NCBI GenBank assembly: GCA_964426675.1
Contig: CAYRRM010000001.1
Span: 1-64,000, forward strand
DNA: 64,000 nt
Origin: DYMC01 sp035406705
GTDB taxonomy: Bacteria; Verrucomicrobiota; Lentisphaeria; Victivallales; GWF2-50-93
Direction: 5' to 3'
The notes beneath the pieces are model-generated. The model made no database searches. It was not told the DNA's origin and was given only the letters and a program-made list of their open reading frames with translations. Position numbers and translations under genes: made by a program. Shown piece by piece: positions 35,138 through 44,649 of the stretch (its first letter is position 1; each line of letters starts with the position of its first letter).

Positions 35138-38100
35138 ATGAGGAGAACGCTCCAAAGGCTGAAAATCCTTTTAGCGGCGGCTGCGATGGGAATCGCATCC
35201 ACGAATTTAGCATTTGCCGACAATGATCCGGAAGGTGTTAATCTGCTCGCGGAAGCGTCTGTTGAAGCATACTCAGTGAGTAGCCCAGGATATAAATCGG
35301 TGAAGGTGCCTGTGGAAGGGCAGAAATTCACGGAATGCCTTCAAATAGACGTCCCAAAAGCTCCCAGTAAAATTCATCAAGTGTGTTTAAGCGCAAGCAA
35401 TAAATTGCCAGTGGCGTCAGGCGATGTTATATATATGCGTTGGACCGGAAAAAGCATGTCTGAAGGCCCAGGAATCGGGCAGCTCTTCGTGCAGTCTGAA
35501 AAGGATTGGAAATTTGCACTCGCAAACCAGGTATTCGAACTTGATGGTGAATGGCGAACCTGGCGGACTTTTTTCAAATCTCCACAAAATTACGAAACAG
35601 GCACGCTATATTTTAACTTTTTCTTTGGGCAACAGGTGCAAAATGTCGCAATGGCAGATATCGTTGTAATAAACTGTGGACAAAAAAATATTGATGACCT
35701 CAGAAAGGCTGTCAGACCAACCAAGAGGACTTGGAATTTCGAAGGCGAATACCTGCAGGTAAATGTGAAGTCCGAAAAATCCCATATAAGTGGAAACCTG
35801 CCGGCAGGATGGGAGGACGACTCCTGGTGGGCTGATGTATCTGTGGAATATTCCAAGCAGACTGAAACTCCATACTCAGGCTCAGGGGCTCTAAAGGTCA
35901 CGGCAAAGGAGATAAGAGGGGGTGTAGTGCAATTCAGAGTTCCAGCTATCAGACTTGAAAAACCATGGTTTACAAAGATAATATTTGCATTGCGTAGCAC
36001 GACAAGCAGCAGCGTCAAGTTCGGGCTTAGGAAATCCGGGCCTCCATACACTTACTACGGACAGAAAGAAGTGACTGGTGCCCCGGAATGGCAGAAGACA
36101 GAACTTCTGATCCCTCCAGTGGTAAATGACGACTCCGCAAGTCTGATGTTTGAGATACGTGTGCCTTCGGTTGTCGAGATTGACGATGTTGTAGTGAGCT
36201 ACCTTAGCCCCGACGAAGTCGCCGGGAATTTAGAGATGCAGGGAAACTTGCTCACAACAAGTTCCTTCCCACTCGGAGTATCCTATCCCTGGGCTCCCTT
36301 CCACGAAAACTACAAGCCGGAAAACTATACGGCAGATCCGGAAAATGAAGGTCCGACAGGAGTTCCAGCCCTCAGAATAAAAACAGTCAACTACGAAGGC
36401 GACAAAGGTGTTGCCGCCGTCATGTGCCCATTCTTCGGCATAGGCGACCGCTATTACACTTACAGCTTTTGGGCAAAGGCGGAAAATTCAGGTCATACGA
36501 TAAACATGCGGATTGGCCCGCCGAGCGAAAGACTATGGGTGGAACCATACAAGAAGGTCATCAATCTTGGAAGGGAATGGAAGCGTTTCAAGTTCACAAT
36601 AAAACTTCCACACTCCCCCGATGGCTTCTATCTGGCTCAGATATTCAACTGGGGACCCAAGGGAACTTTCTGGATTGACGGCGTCCAGGTCGAAATGGGT
36701 GAGGATGTCTCTGATTTCAAACGGACAGGCAAAGTTGAACTCGCAATCCGCTCCGCGGCAAACGCCTATGGTCTCGTGGAAGAGGGAACAAAATTCAAGC
36801 TCAATGGCCTCGTATATGGAAAAATCGAAGACGGCATGAAGATAAAAAGCGAACTCTTCGATGCCTTCGGCAGATCGTATCCTATGCCAGAACTGAAACT
36901 CCAGAAGGGAAAAATGCAGAATCTCGAATTCGAGTTGCCCGAGGTCGGACAGCCCGCGCTGGGCAGTTACCGCTTAGAATCAATGGTGTTTGACGCTAGA
37001 GGTGAACCAGTCTCGAAGGTCTGCGAAACATTGCTTCACCGGGTCCGCCCTGCGAAATTCGCAGACAGACTTCTCATGGATTCTCCATTTGGAGCGCATA
37101 TCACGCCAAACAGAGAAATGCCAGCAATTGCACGCAAACTCGGATTCACCTGGGTGCGTTGTTTTGGACTTGAATGGCAGACTGTAGAAAAAGAGAAAGG
37201 GCAATGGAATCTCGAATTGCTTGATGGAATGATAGATAACATTTCCTCACAAAATATGTGTATTCTCGGTATACTTGGAGGAGTGCCAGTATGGGCGCGG
37301 AGTTGGGAAATACCAAAACCTACTCCTCAAGGCTACAACAACTGGCACGCAAAAAACGTTCCTCCGAAAAATACTGCCGATTTCGCGGAATACGCAAGAA
37401 AAATGGCTGAACACTTTAAAGGTAGGATTCAGGCGTTTGAAACATGGAATGAACCATTCTTGCCTGGATTTCTCAACGCCGGATTCGAGAATGGAAAGTA
37501 TATACATCCTGCTCCGGAGGTCTTCATTGAAATGCATCTTGCTGCTGCAGAAGGCTTAAAAAAAGGAAATCCAAACTGCTTGACTGTAATTAACTTAGGG
37601 GCACACTACAATTCACCATCAGACAAATGGAGCAGAGAACTTATCGAAAAAGGAATCCTGAAGGCCGCCGATGTAATTAGCTATCACTCCTATTTACCAA
37701 GCGGAATAGGATATCCCGGTGATCCCATATACAACGCCACGAAGCTGAACAGAAATCCTGAAAAACCAGAAATGGAGGTCTGGAACACCGAAGGCGGCCC
37801 GGGCCCATCCGACATCAGAAACTTCTACCGTCATAGTGCTCCTCTGGGAAAATCCGACAAAGCCGCATTCTGGGGCGACTATCTGATTCGCTACTGGGTA
37901 TCCACGCTCGCGAGCGGTGCCGACAAGTTCTTCCTGTACCTGCTCTACGGATGGGGTGACTACAAGGCCACATACTCGCTGATGAATGTTGACGGCGGAT
38001 TGCATCCATGCCTTACGGCATTCAGCAACATGGCCTGGCACATTGAAGGTAGGAAATATACAAATACTAAAGAGATTAGACCCGGTCTCTTTGCATACAC

Positions 38101-38533
38101 CTTTGAAGGGCAGGGGGGTGTTGTAGCAGTTCTTATCTCGAAAGGAGCAAACAGGCATGAACTACAGAAACTCAATCCGAATATAGCCGTCCGAGATTTA
38201 TTCGGAAATCCTCTGGAATTACCTGCGAAAGTTGGAGATTATGCAGTATTTATTGAAGGAATTGGTATGAACTCCGAACAGTTACTAAAAGCTATCGAAG
38301 AACAAAAAGTTTCATTAACAATTGAAAACAAAGCGGCACCAACTAATACAGAACTGCTCTCGAGAAAAGAGGATAAAACTGAAACAAAAACTACAAATAT
38401 TGAAAGTAAGACCACAACAAAACCTGTAAATATAAATACGGAAAAAAATAAATCATATTTTCTTAACATTCTGGTAATAATATCTATACTGGTAATCGTA
38501 ATCATAATTTTTTCTGGAAAAAGTTTCAGATAA
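35138..38533 (+). CDS. Large secreted clan GH-A-like glycoside hydrolase with C-terminal membrane anchor
   Basis: The 1131 residues start with a signal peptide (LKILLAAAAMGIASTNLAFA). Two or three beta-sandwich carbohydrate-binding-like modules follow (about 50-540). A TIM barrel comes next (about 645-1000) with HITPNREMPAIARKLGFTWVR, the acid/base ETWNEP (E772) and the probable nucleophile WNTEGGPG (E885), a spacing typical of GH39/GH5-like clan GH-A enzymes. After a Thr/Lys-rich linker, the tail SYFLNILVIISILVIVIIIF (about 1105-1125) is a membrane anchor, unusual for a hydrolase. G+C looks higher than in flanking genes. Substrate unknown. Confidence 0.87.
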   Translation: MRRTLQRLKILLAAAAMGIASTNLAFADNDPEGVNLLAEASVEAYSVSSPGYKSVKVPVEGQKFTECLQIDVPKAPSKIHQVCLSASNKLPVASGDVIYMRWTGKSMSEGPGIGQLFVQSEKDWKFALANQVFELDGEWRTWRTFFKSPQNYETGTLYFNFFFGQQVQNVAMADIVVINCGQKNIDDLRKAVRPTKRTWNFEGEYLQVNVKSEKSHISGNLPAGWEDDSWWADVSVEYSKQTETPYSGSGALKVTAKEIRGGVVQFRVPAIRLEKPWFTKIIFALRSTTSSSVKFGLRKSGPPYTYYGQKEVTGAPEWQKTELLIPPVVNDDSASLMFEIRVPSVVEIDDVVVSYLSPDEVAGNLEMQGNLLTTSSFPLGVSYPWAPFHENYKPENYTADPENEGPTGVPALRIKTVNYEGDKGVAAVMCPFFGIGDRYYTYSFWAKAENSGHTINMRIGPPSERLWVEPYKKVINLGREWKRFKFTIKLPHSPDGFYLAQIFNWGPKGTFWIDGVQVEMGEDVSDFKRTGKVELAIRSAANAYGLVEEGTKFKLNGLVYGKIEDGMKIKSELFDAFGRSYPMPELKLQKGKMQNLEFELPEVGQPALGSYRLESMVFDARGEPVSKVCETLLHRVRPAKFADRLLMDSPFGAHITPNREMPAIARKLGFTWVRCFGLEWQTVEKEKGQWNLELLDGMIDNISSQNMCILGILGGVPVWARSWEIPKPTPQGYNNWHAKNVPPKNTADFAEYARKMAEHFKGRIQAFETWNEPFLPGFLNAGFENGKYIHPAPEVFIEMHLAAAEGLKKGNPNCLTVINLGAHYNSPSDKWSRELIEKGILKAADVISYHSYLPSGIGYPGDPIYNATKLNRNPEKPEMEVWNTEGGPGPSDIRNFYRHSAPLGKSDKAAFWGDYLIRYWVSTLASGADKFFLYLLYGWGDYKATYSLMNVDGGLHPCLTAFSNMAWHIEGRKYTNTKEIRPGLFAYTFEGQGGVVAVLISKGANRHELQKLNPNIAVRDLFGNPLELPAKVGDYAVFIEGIGMNSEQLLKAIEEQKVSLTIENKAAPTNTELLSRKEDKTETKTTNIESKTTTKPVNINTEKNKSYFLNILVIISILVIVIIIFSGKSFR

Positions 38534-38568
38534 TAGTAATAAATTTTATAAATAAAAGGAGAAAAAAG

Positions 38569-39621
38569 ATGAAAAAAATTATGACAAAAACAGCATTCTA
38601 TTTTGTTTCGATTGTGGCTGCTATTCTGGCATGTGGAGAGGAAAATCTGATCAAAAATGGGGATTTCGAATCCATTGATGATAACAAAAAATTCACTGCT
38701 TGGCGTCACGGCAGCAACGTTACTGTTGAAAAAATCGGACGAAACCATTTTGCAAAACTAGTAAATTCTCAAATTGGTGCTTACACATCCATATCACAAG
38801 AATTCGATCTAAATCCAGATTGGGAAAGCCTCGCTCTCTCGATAAAAATGAAAGTAATATCCTTAGATGATAAACCAGAGTTAAAAAGTGGAGATGTTCC
38901 ACGCGCGATGTTTGTTTTTTTAGGACCTAATAGTAAAAAAGAATATCGTCCACTCTGTCATCTTGCTGATAAAACAAATAACAATTGGGTACTCCTTTAT
39001 GAAATTATAAATATACCTGCAGATTCCAAAAAATGTGAACTTGTTATAGACCTGCCAGGGGTTATTGCCGAAACATGTGTTGATGATATTAAGGTATACC
39101 CAAATCCCGGCAAAATTTATCCGCTTGAAATCCTTGAAACTGCCGGAAAATTCGATTACCTAAGAACCAGAAAACCCGTCTCTCCTCCGGGATGGATAAT
39201 GGATTATAACATCAACAAAATGGATAATCCACCAATTCGTATCGAAAGAGAAGGAAATGAAAGTTTTCTGAGGGTTGAAAACGATAATCCGACTAAAACT
39301 GTCGTATTGGATAATTATTTCAGTCTCGACACGAACTGGAAAAAGATAAATATTAAAGCAAAAATCAGAACTAAAAACCTAAAATGTGGAAACGAGGGAT
39401 GGCAAAATGCAAGAGTTATGGTGACATTTGTAGATAAAATTGGCCAAAAAGTCGGTGGCTATGGCGAATGTCCTGAAGCGAAAACAGACCAAAACTGGAC
39501 TGAAAAATCAGTTGTAAGAGAAATTCCTGAAGGCGCTGCAGGAGTTCGTTTGCAAGTTGGTCTCTTCAATGCCACTGGAATTGCCGATTTCGACGACATC
39601 TCAATATCGAAAGCTGAGTGA
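38569..39621 (+). CDS. Lipoprotein with two carbohydrate-binding-like modules
   Basis: The 350 residues open with a lipobox-like signal (AAILACGEEN). Two similar jelly-roll modules follow, about 24-185 (ENLIKNGDFES...AWRHGSN, ISQEFDLNPDWESLALSIKMKV, CVDDIKVYP) and about 195-348 (PPGWIMDY, YFSLDTNWKKINIKAKIRTK, GIADFDDISIS). This is the layout of CBM4/9-like domains. No catalytic domain is seen. As the last gene of the LacI-headed operon it probably holds glycan at the cell surface for the neighbouring hydrolase. AAGGAG precedes its start. Confidence 0.8.
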   Translation: MKKIMTKTAFYFVSIVAAILACGEENLIKNGDFESIDDNKKFTAWRHGSNVTVEKIGRNHFAKLVNSQIGAYTSISQEFDLNPDWESLALSIKMKVISLDDKPELKSGDVPRAMFVFLGPNSKKEYRPLCHLADKTNNNWVLLYEIINIPADSKKCELVIDLPGVIAETCVDDIKVYPNPGKIYPLEILETAGKFDYLRTRKPVSPPGWIMDYNINKMDNPPIRIEREGNESFLRVENDNPTKTVVLDNYFSLDTNWKKINIKAKIRTKNLKCGNEGWQNARVMVTFVDKIGQKVGGYGECPEAKTDQNWTEKSVVREIPEGAAGVRLQVGLFNATGIADFDDISISKAE

Positions 39622-39659
39622 GAGTTACTTTTTTGTAGATGATATCATCCTAAAAAAAA

Positions 39660-39830
39660 ACAGTTGGTGTTTAAGCTGAAAGCAGGGAGGAGTGTTATAT
39701 GGTTGCTCTCTGAGCTTGTTTTAGGAGACTGCATTTTGCTGTAGAATTTTCTGAAAGCTTACGCAAGAATATGCGCCCATCTGGCTTTTTGAGTCAACTG
39801 CGCGAAATAGAAAATTTCCAGTCCAAAAAC
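39660..39830 (-). pseudogene. Possible decayed IS3-family transposase fragment
   Basis: Read on the minus strand, 39721-39830 gives VDSKSQMGAYSCVSFQKIL before a stop. This recalls the DRGSQY-S--FQ--L segment of IS3-type DDE transposases. After a frameshift, the following bases give PAFSLNTN, recalling the ESFF-LKTE motif that follows. The region is too short and damaged for certainty. The rest of this 411-base gap holds only the dyad noted at 39888. Confidence 0.35.
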
Positions 39831-39887
39831 CTATTTTGTAAACGCACAATTTTCTACTTTTCTTTTGTTATGAGGGTATTATGATGT

Positions 39888-39950
39888 CGAGGCAACTCCA
39901 ACTGCGCCATATAGGTTGAAGAGTTTCATCGTATTGAGCCAATTGCCTCG
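39888..39950. repeat. Inverted repeat CGAGGCAA/TTGCCTCG
   Basis: Perfect 8-bp arms at 39888-39895 and 39943-39950 are separated by 47 bases in gene-free DNA between the CBM-like lipoprotein and the URO-D gene. It may belong to a decayed mobile element; function unknown. Confidence 0.4.
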
Positions 39951-40032
39951 TATTACTTGTAGTTATCTCTTCTTAAGTAAAGAAAAGTTTATGAAAGATT
40001 TTTAACTTTTTACTTTTTATGGGGAATTTAGC

Positions 40033-41124
40033 TTAATATTTTCCTAATCTGAGGCCTTCAGAAACAAAAAATTTATATGTTTCGTATTTAGTATCGGTTG
40101 GAATTGAATGGTCTGAATGCAATATGTAACCGGAACCTTTTTTAAGAATTGGAATTTTTTCATTTAATTCTTTTCTGATATTATTTATATCATTTGCAAC
40201 TAAATTTCTTGCATCCATACCTCCGCATAAAGCGATTTTATCGCCAAAGTCTTTCTTTAATTTCAGAACATCCATACCGGCTTTTACTTCTATTACTTGA
40301 AGGCAATCCATACCAGCTTTTATAAGACCAGGAACGAGTGGAGCTACATATCCACATGAATGCACAATTACTGGAAGTCCAATAGAATGTGCGAAATCAA
40401 AAGTTTTTTTGTGCGCTGATAATATGATTTCATCATACATTTGAGGAGACATGAAGGGGTGCTCTTTATATCCCATATCTTCGTAAAACCATATTCCATC
40501 TGGTTTTCCGCATTCGGCAAAAAGAATTTCCATAAGCCTAATATTTAAATCGGAAAGCACTTTTGTCATGTCCTTTATCCAATCAGGGTCAAGAGCCATT
40601 CCCATTAACATATATTCGTGTCCGCATATAGGATGCATTTGTTCAAATACATTTATGCCGGCCCAACAGAAAAAACGGCCTGCTTGATCTGCCATTTTTT
40701 TTGTTTCTAAATAACCTTGAAAATTAATTCTTTTTCTATCTTGTTTTGTATCAATTAAATGTGGCTTTATTAGTTCTTCCCATCCGTTTCTATCTCTGAC
40801 GGTGAAATCGACGTGTTCTGGTGTGGCATTATGTAATTTATGTTTTCTCAGGATAGCATAATTTCCATCTTTTTGGAGGATAGTTTCTTCATCTTCTTCA
40901 ATGGTTTGAGGGGTGAAGTCAAGGTTTGCTATATAATTGAATGGCCATATGATTGACATATCAAATCCGAAATGATTTTCGAGACTTTCGTTTTCTTTTA
41001 TGTGTCCTTGAGATTGCCATACTTTTAATGTATCGCCCCAGAAATGTTCGAAAAGACCTATTCTGTCAACGTCTTTTCTTTGTAAAATTCTTGAAATTCT
41101 TTCTTTTCCATCCATATTTTTCAT
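40033..41124 (-). CDS. Uroporphyrinogen decarboxylase-family (MtaA/CmuA-like) protein
   Basis: The 363 residues match the URO-D superfamily: KERISRILQRKDVDRIGLFEHFW, DLNIRLMEILFAECGKPDGIWFYEDMGY, MSPQMYDEIILSAHKK, VIVHSCGYVAPLVPGLIKAGMDCLQ and ALCGGMDARNLV. Non-haem members transfer methyl groups to or from corrinoid/CoM systems or have unknown roles in sugar clusters of PVC bacteria. GAGG is one base before the first ATG but nine before the fourth codon (41115), so the true start may be there. It is the last gene of the minus-strand glycan cluster. The link to glycan use is not explained by known family chemistry. Confidence 0.88.
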   Translation of the reverse strand: MKNMDGKERISRILQRKDVDRIGLFEHFWGDTLKVWQSQGHIKENESLENHFGFDMSIIWPFNYIANLDFTPQTIEEDEETILQKDGNYAILRKHKLHNATPEHVDFTVRDRNGWEELIKPHLIDTKQDRKRINFQGYLETKKMADQAGRFFCWAGINVFEQMHPICGHEYMLMGMALDPDWIKDMTKVLSDLNIRLMEILFAECGKPDGIWFYEDMGYKEHPFMSPQMYDEIILSAHKKTFDFAHSIGLPVIVHSCGYVAPLVPGLIKAGMDCLQVIEVKAGMDVLKLKKDFGDKIALCGGMDARNLVANDINNIRKELNEKIPILKKGSGYILHSDHSIPTDTKYETYKFFVSEGLRLGKY

Positions 41125-41142
41125 TCCTCTATTTTTGAATAT

Positions 41143-44100
41143 TTAAAATTGTATTGCGCCTGCACTGCGAATTTCGCAATCTACTTTTTTACCTGTAAAA
41201 TCTCTAAGGAAAGGGCCGTAGAACTGCCATCGGTAAAGTTCATTTATATTTGTTTTTGCATCGTTTAAGGAGCCTTGTGAAATTCGCAAAAAGTCGATTG
41301 TGCAGTTTAGGCATCTTCCATTTGGGGATCCGCCGACTAAGAGGTCAGCTGAATTTGCAAGAGATAAATTGTTGTCAGGGCCATCTGAAGAATTATCAAT
41401 TTTTCCGTCTATATACATATTAATTTTTTTATTTTTTCTATCGCATTCAGCGAGAATGTGATGCCAACTGGAGTCATTCAAAATTTGTTTTGAAGCAAGG
41501 GCGAAAATGGAATTAGCATTTTGTATTTTTAGATTAACTTTTCCATTTGAGTCGATAAAAAGTGAATAGCCTGTTGAATTTAATTTTTCGACAATTATAC
41601 CCTGGGCATTATTTTCGATTTTTATGTAGCTTTCAATGATGAAACTGTCATTTTCTATTTGTGGTGAACGCAGACGAATATTTTCTTTTGATTCATGATA
41701 TGATATTTTTTGGCGGAAAAGATGTGTTCTATTTTTCCACGTACCATCGGGTGTAATAAAAAGTATTAATTCATAGTTTTCTGTATCTGGTTTTGCTTTG
41801 GGAATGACTTCAAACTTATAAGGTCCCTTGCCATTTATTTTGTGCCGTCCCGCAGTGGTGTTAATCGCTGATTTATTCTTTCTATTTGTCCAGTGTAGAT
41901 CTGCCTGAAGTATATGGTTTTCTGGTATGTCCTGGAGCAGAGATACTGTGAATTCAGTTTTTTGGTCTGGAGAAAGCATATCTGGAATGTTGATTTCAGC
42001 CCAGTTGCAATTTTCTTTTGGAAAAGAAATTTTTTCTTTTTTGGGCCATTCTGTAAGTGAATTTGACATAAATGCATATTGATTTGTTCCATTGAATTTG
42101 AGTGCCCCATTGCACCAGTTTTCGAGTTCGCCTTTTACATAGGAATCTTTACTGATATTTACTGCTTTTAATGGGAACATTGGTTGTTCATGATAAGCTG
42201 TTCTATCGGTATAATATGGCGTCATGTACCAGTGTTCATCAATAATATCTGCAGGATCATTTCCAGCATGATAGAAGTTCCATTCTCCTACAGTTGCGTA
42301 GAGAGGCCATGGGACGAATACTTTAGCGCCTTTGTTTAGAGCAGGGGAATTTTCTGATGGGCGGAAGTCATGCTGTTGTGGATTTCGTAGAGGTGATTTA
42401 TCTGTGAGTATGCCAAGTTGTGCATCGAGAGAGTTTTTCTCCTGAAGAGCCATTTTAAAATCATTAAATGTCTTTAACCATCTTCCATTTGATTCGAAGA
42501 CACCAAATATTGATTTATCGTCGTAGTTTGCTACATTAAAGAATATGTTATTTGCGTAAGCATTTGTTTCATAAGCGTAGTGATCACTTTGCTTGCCGAC
42601 ATCAGCTTGATTTGCTTCCTGGGCTGTTTTTGCAGGATCTGCATGTCTGAATACCATATATCCTATTGAATCCCAAATGTTTGAAAGATATTTATTTCTT
42701 CCCGCCATTGGAGCTTGTCTTCTTGAGCCGATTACAAAATTATATATAGTATTGTTAAAGAAAGTGTTTTGATAGCTATGAATTTCCTGGAAAGCGGAAG
42801 TGTTTCCAAGCTGGTCATAAGGATTTGAAGATTTTCCCCATGCGATATTATTAAAATGATAATTTTTGAAAGCCCCATCTAAGTAATAGGCATGACCAAA
42901 TCTTGCACATGCTGGTTCTGTTGGATGGTTTTTGAATTTCCAATGCCAGAAGCCTCCTGGATTTCCTGAAATATTATTGAATACGTATGCTGGACCACCT
43001 TGCCATGTTTCAATTCCTCCCCAATCGTTGGTGTTGAGCATGGAGTCAGTAACTTTATTTTGATAGATAAGGATTCTGCAAAGAGGTCTATCTGCTCTTA
43101 GTCCACTTCTTTTTGAGCCGAAGATATGAATGCCTGAACCATAGCATTTGTCAAGTATATTTCCTGAAACTTCGAGTGTTTCTGCTGAGTCTACAACTAA
43201 TGCGTGTCCTTGTCCAAATCGTGTAGGTCTCATTCCAATCATATAGAGGTTATTGCGTAATATTTTTACATCAAAAAGACGACCTACTTCTTCATTTGTT
43301 TTTCCCCAGCCTCCTCCATCTTCAATAAGGAATGCGCCGTAATCGGTGAATGCGATATAATTATCAGATATCTTAATATCATCAATGATATCATTATCCT
43401 TTATAGCTTTCATTCTTATTGGCATATTTACGTGTTCAAATTTGCAATTTTTGATGGTTATGTTTTTTCCTGAGCCGAGTAACCTGATACATGCAGGATC
43501 AACGTCTTTATTTGCAAATGGCGGAGCATCGAGTTCCCAGAAAACATTTGTAAATTTAAATGAGAGTCCGGAGATTTCGATGTTATTAAGATTTTCAGCA
43601 TCAATTAGATTTAGATATTTTGCAGCTTCAATATGGAGTTTATTTGGGTCATGGTTTTGTGGTGAGCGCAAATATAGTATTCCTCCTGAACCTGCTTTTT
43701 CGAACCAGAATTCACCTTCAGGATCATCGAGGTATTGAGGTTTATCTTCGAGGTAATATCTGCAGTTTCTAATGATTTTTGTGGTTCCAGGAGCGCTGCT
43801 CCACTGTCCACCGAAGGCGATAGCACTATTTTGCGTATCTACTGCTATGATTTTTGATGGAAATGGTGTTCCCATTACCCATCCATATTCACTCCATACT
43901 AATGCACCTTTAAAGTAATTGGGATCTCCTTTGATATGTTCTGTGTCGATTCCCATGTTAAATTGCTTTCCACTTTTGTCCTGGTAGAAGTTATCAAATG
44001 GTTTTTTGGGATTTGTCCATATCCACCATTGACTTTTTATATCGTCAAAATTATCTACTTTCCAATTTGGAGTTCTTGCAAGTGGAATTCTCTTAACATT

Positions 44101-44649
44101 TCCTTTTTCATCTATTGTCCAGAGGCATCTTGGTGTAAAATTGAGAGTTGTTGTCCAGACATTTTCAGGATTTGGAATTAGTTTATTTTTGCAATTTTTT
44201 TCCCAGTTTTTTATTAATTCTGAGCCTACAATAGAGGCTTCGCCATCCCCCCATTCAGGAGAAGATGTAAGGCGGATTGGATTATTTTTATCTCCAGATT
44301 CTTTTGGAAGTAGTTGTCCTCTATAAAATACTCCACGTTTAAAGATATAAGTATGAATGCCAGAAGATTCTTTTGCTTTTCCATTTGCATTTGGATCCCA
44401 GGGATGGTGTTTCCATGCGGTATTTTGTGATAATCCATCATTGTTATCATTACCATTTTCGAAATCTATATATCTATTAGATTTTCCTTGTAGAAAGATG
44501 AATGGTTCTGGTTTCCACTTTAAATCTCCTGTTTCAATGATTTCTGCATTATTTTTTTCCCAAAAGAATTCTCTTTCATTATCTGCATTTACTATGTGTG
44601 AAAATAGCAGGCATGCAAATAAGATGAAAATTAAGGAAATTGCTTTCAT
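41143..44649 (-). CDS. Secreted right-handed beta-helix protein with LamG-like domain
   Basis: The 1168 residues have a signal peptide (LIFILFACLLFSHIVNA). A parallel beta-helix follows (about 55-700), typical of pectate-lyase-like and glycosidase folds, opening with YIDFENGNDNNDGLSQNTAWKH and including GSGKNITIKNCKFEHVNMPI and GSGIHIFGS. A middle region (about 800-960) leads to a LamG/concanavalin-like domain (about 1000-1150: FIIESYIKI, WHHILAECDRKNKKINMYIDGK). It probably cleaves or binds an extracellular polysaccharide. No catalytic residues can be assigned by eye. It overlaps the SGNH gene by four bases. The C-terminal CEIRS is encoded by an iterated palindrome (41166). Confidence 0.87.
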   Translation of the reverse strand: MKAISLIFILFACLLFSHIVNADNEREFFWEKNNAEIIETGDLKWKPEPFIFLQGKSNRYIDFENGNDNNDGLSQNTAWKHHPWDPNANGKAKESSGIHTYIFKRGVFYRGQLLPKESGDKNNPIRLTSSPEWGDGEASIVGSELIKNWEKNCKNKLIPNPENVWTTTLNFTPRCLWTIDEKGNVKRIPLARTPNWKVDNFDDIKSQWWIWTNPKKPFDNFYQDKSGKQFNMGIDTEHIKGDPNYFKGALVWSEYGWVMGTPFPSKIIAVDTQNSAIAFGGQWSSAPGTTKIIRNCRYYLEDKPQYLDDPEGEFWFEKAGSGGILYLRSPQNHDPNKLHIEAAKYLNLIDAENLNNIEISGLSFKFTNVFWELDAPPFANKDVDPACIRLLGSGKNITIKNCKFEHVNMPIRMKAIKDNDIIDDIKISDNYIAFTDYGAFLIEDGGGWGKTNEEVGRLFDVKILRNNLYMIGMRPTRFGQGHALVVDSAETLEVSGNILDKCYGSGIHIFGSKRSGLRADRPLCRILIYQNKVTDSMLNTNDWGGIETWQGGPAYVFNNISGNPGGFWHWKFKNHPTEPACARFGHAYYLDGAFKNYHFNNIAWGKSSNPYDQLGNTSAFQEIHSYQNTFFNNTIYNFVIGSRRQAPMAGRNKYLSNIWDSIGYMVFRHADPAKTAQEANQADVGKQSDHYAYETNAYANNIFFNVANYDDKSIFGVFESNGRWLKTFNDFKMALQEKNSLDAQLGILTDKSPLRNPQQHDFRPSENSPALNKGAKVFVPWPLYATVGEWNFYHAGNDPADIIDEHWYMTPYYTDRTAYHEQPMFPLKAVNISKDSYVKGELENWCNGALKFNGTNQYAFMSNSLTEWPKKEKISFPKENCNWAEINIPDMLSPDQKTEFTVSLLQDIPENHILQADLHWTNRKNKSAINTTAGRHKINGKGPYKFEVIPKAKPDTENYELILFITPDGTWKNRTHLFRQKISYHESKENIRLRSPQIENDSFIIESYIKIENNAQGIIVEKLNSTGYSLFIDSNGKVNLKIQNANSIFALASKQILNDSSWHHILAECDRKNKKINMYIDGKIDNSSDGPDNNLSLANSADLLVGGSPNGRCLNCTIDFLRISQGSLNDAKTNINELYRWQFYGPFLRDFTGKKVDCEIRSAGAIQF

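Noticed and set aside
35171..35195. TGCGA...TCGCA with a six-base gap near 35.18 kb
   Set aside because: The gap differs from the constant three-base spacing of the family and the bases encode a signal peptide, so it was not counted.
37694..38158. 154-codon frame antisense to the clan GH-A-like gene
   Set aside because: Lies opposite the catalytic barrel of a clear gene and shows no recognisable domain.
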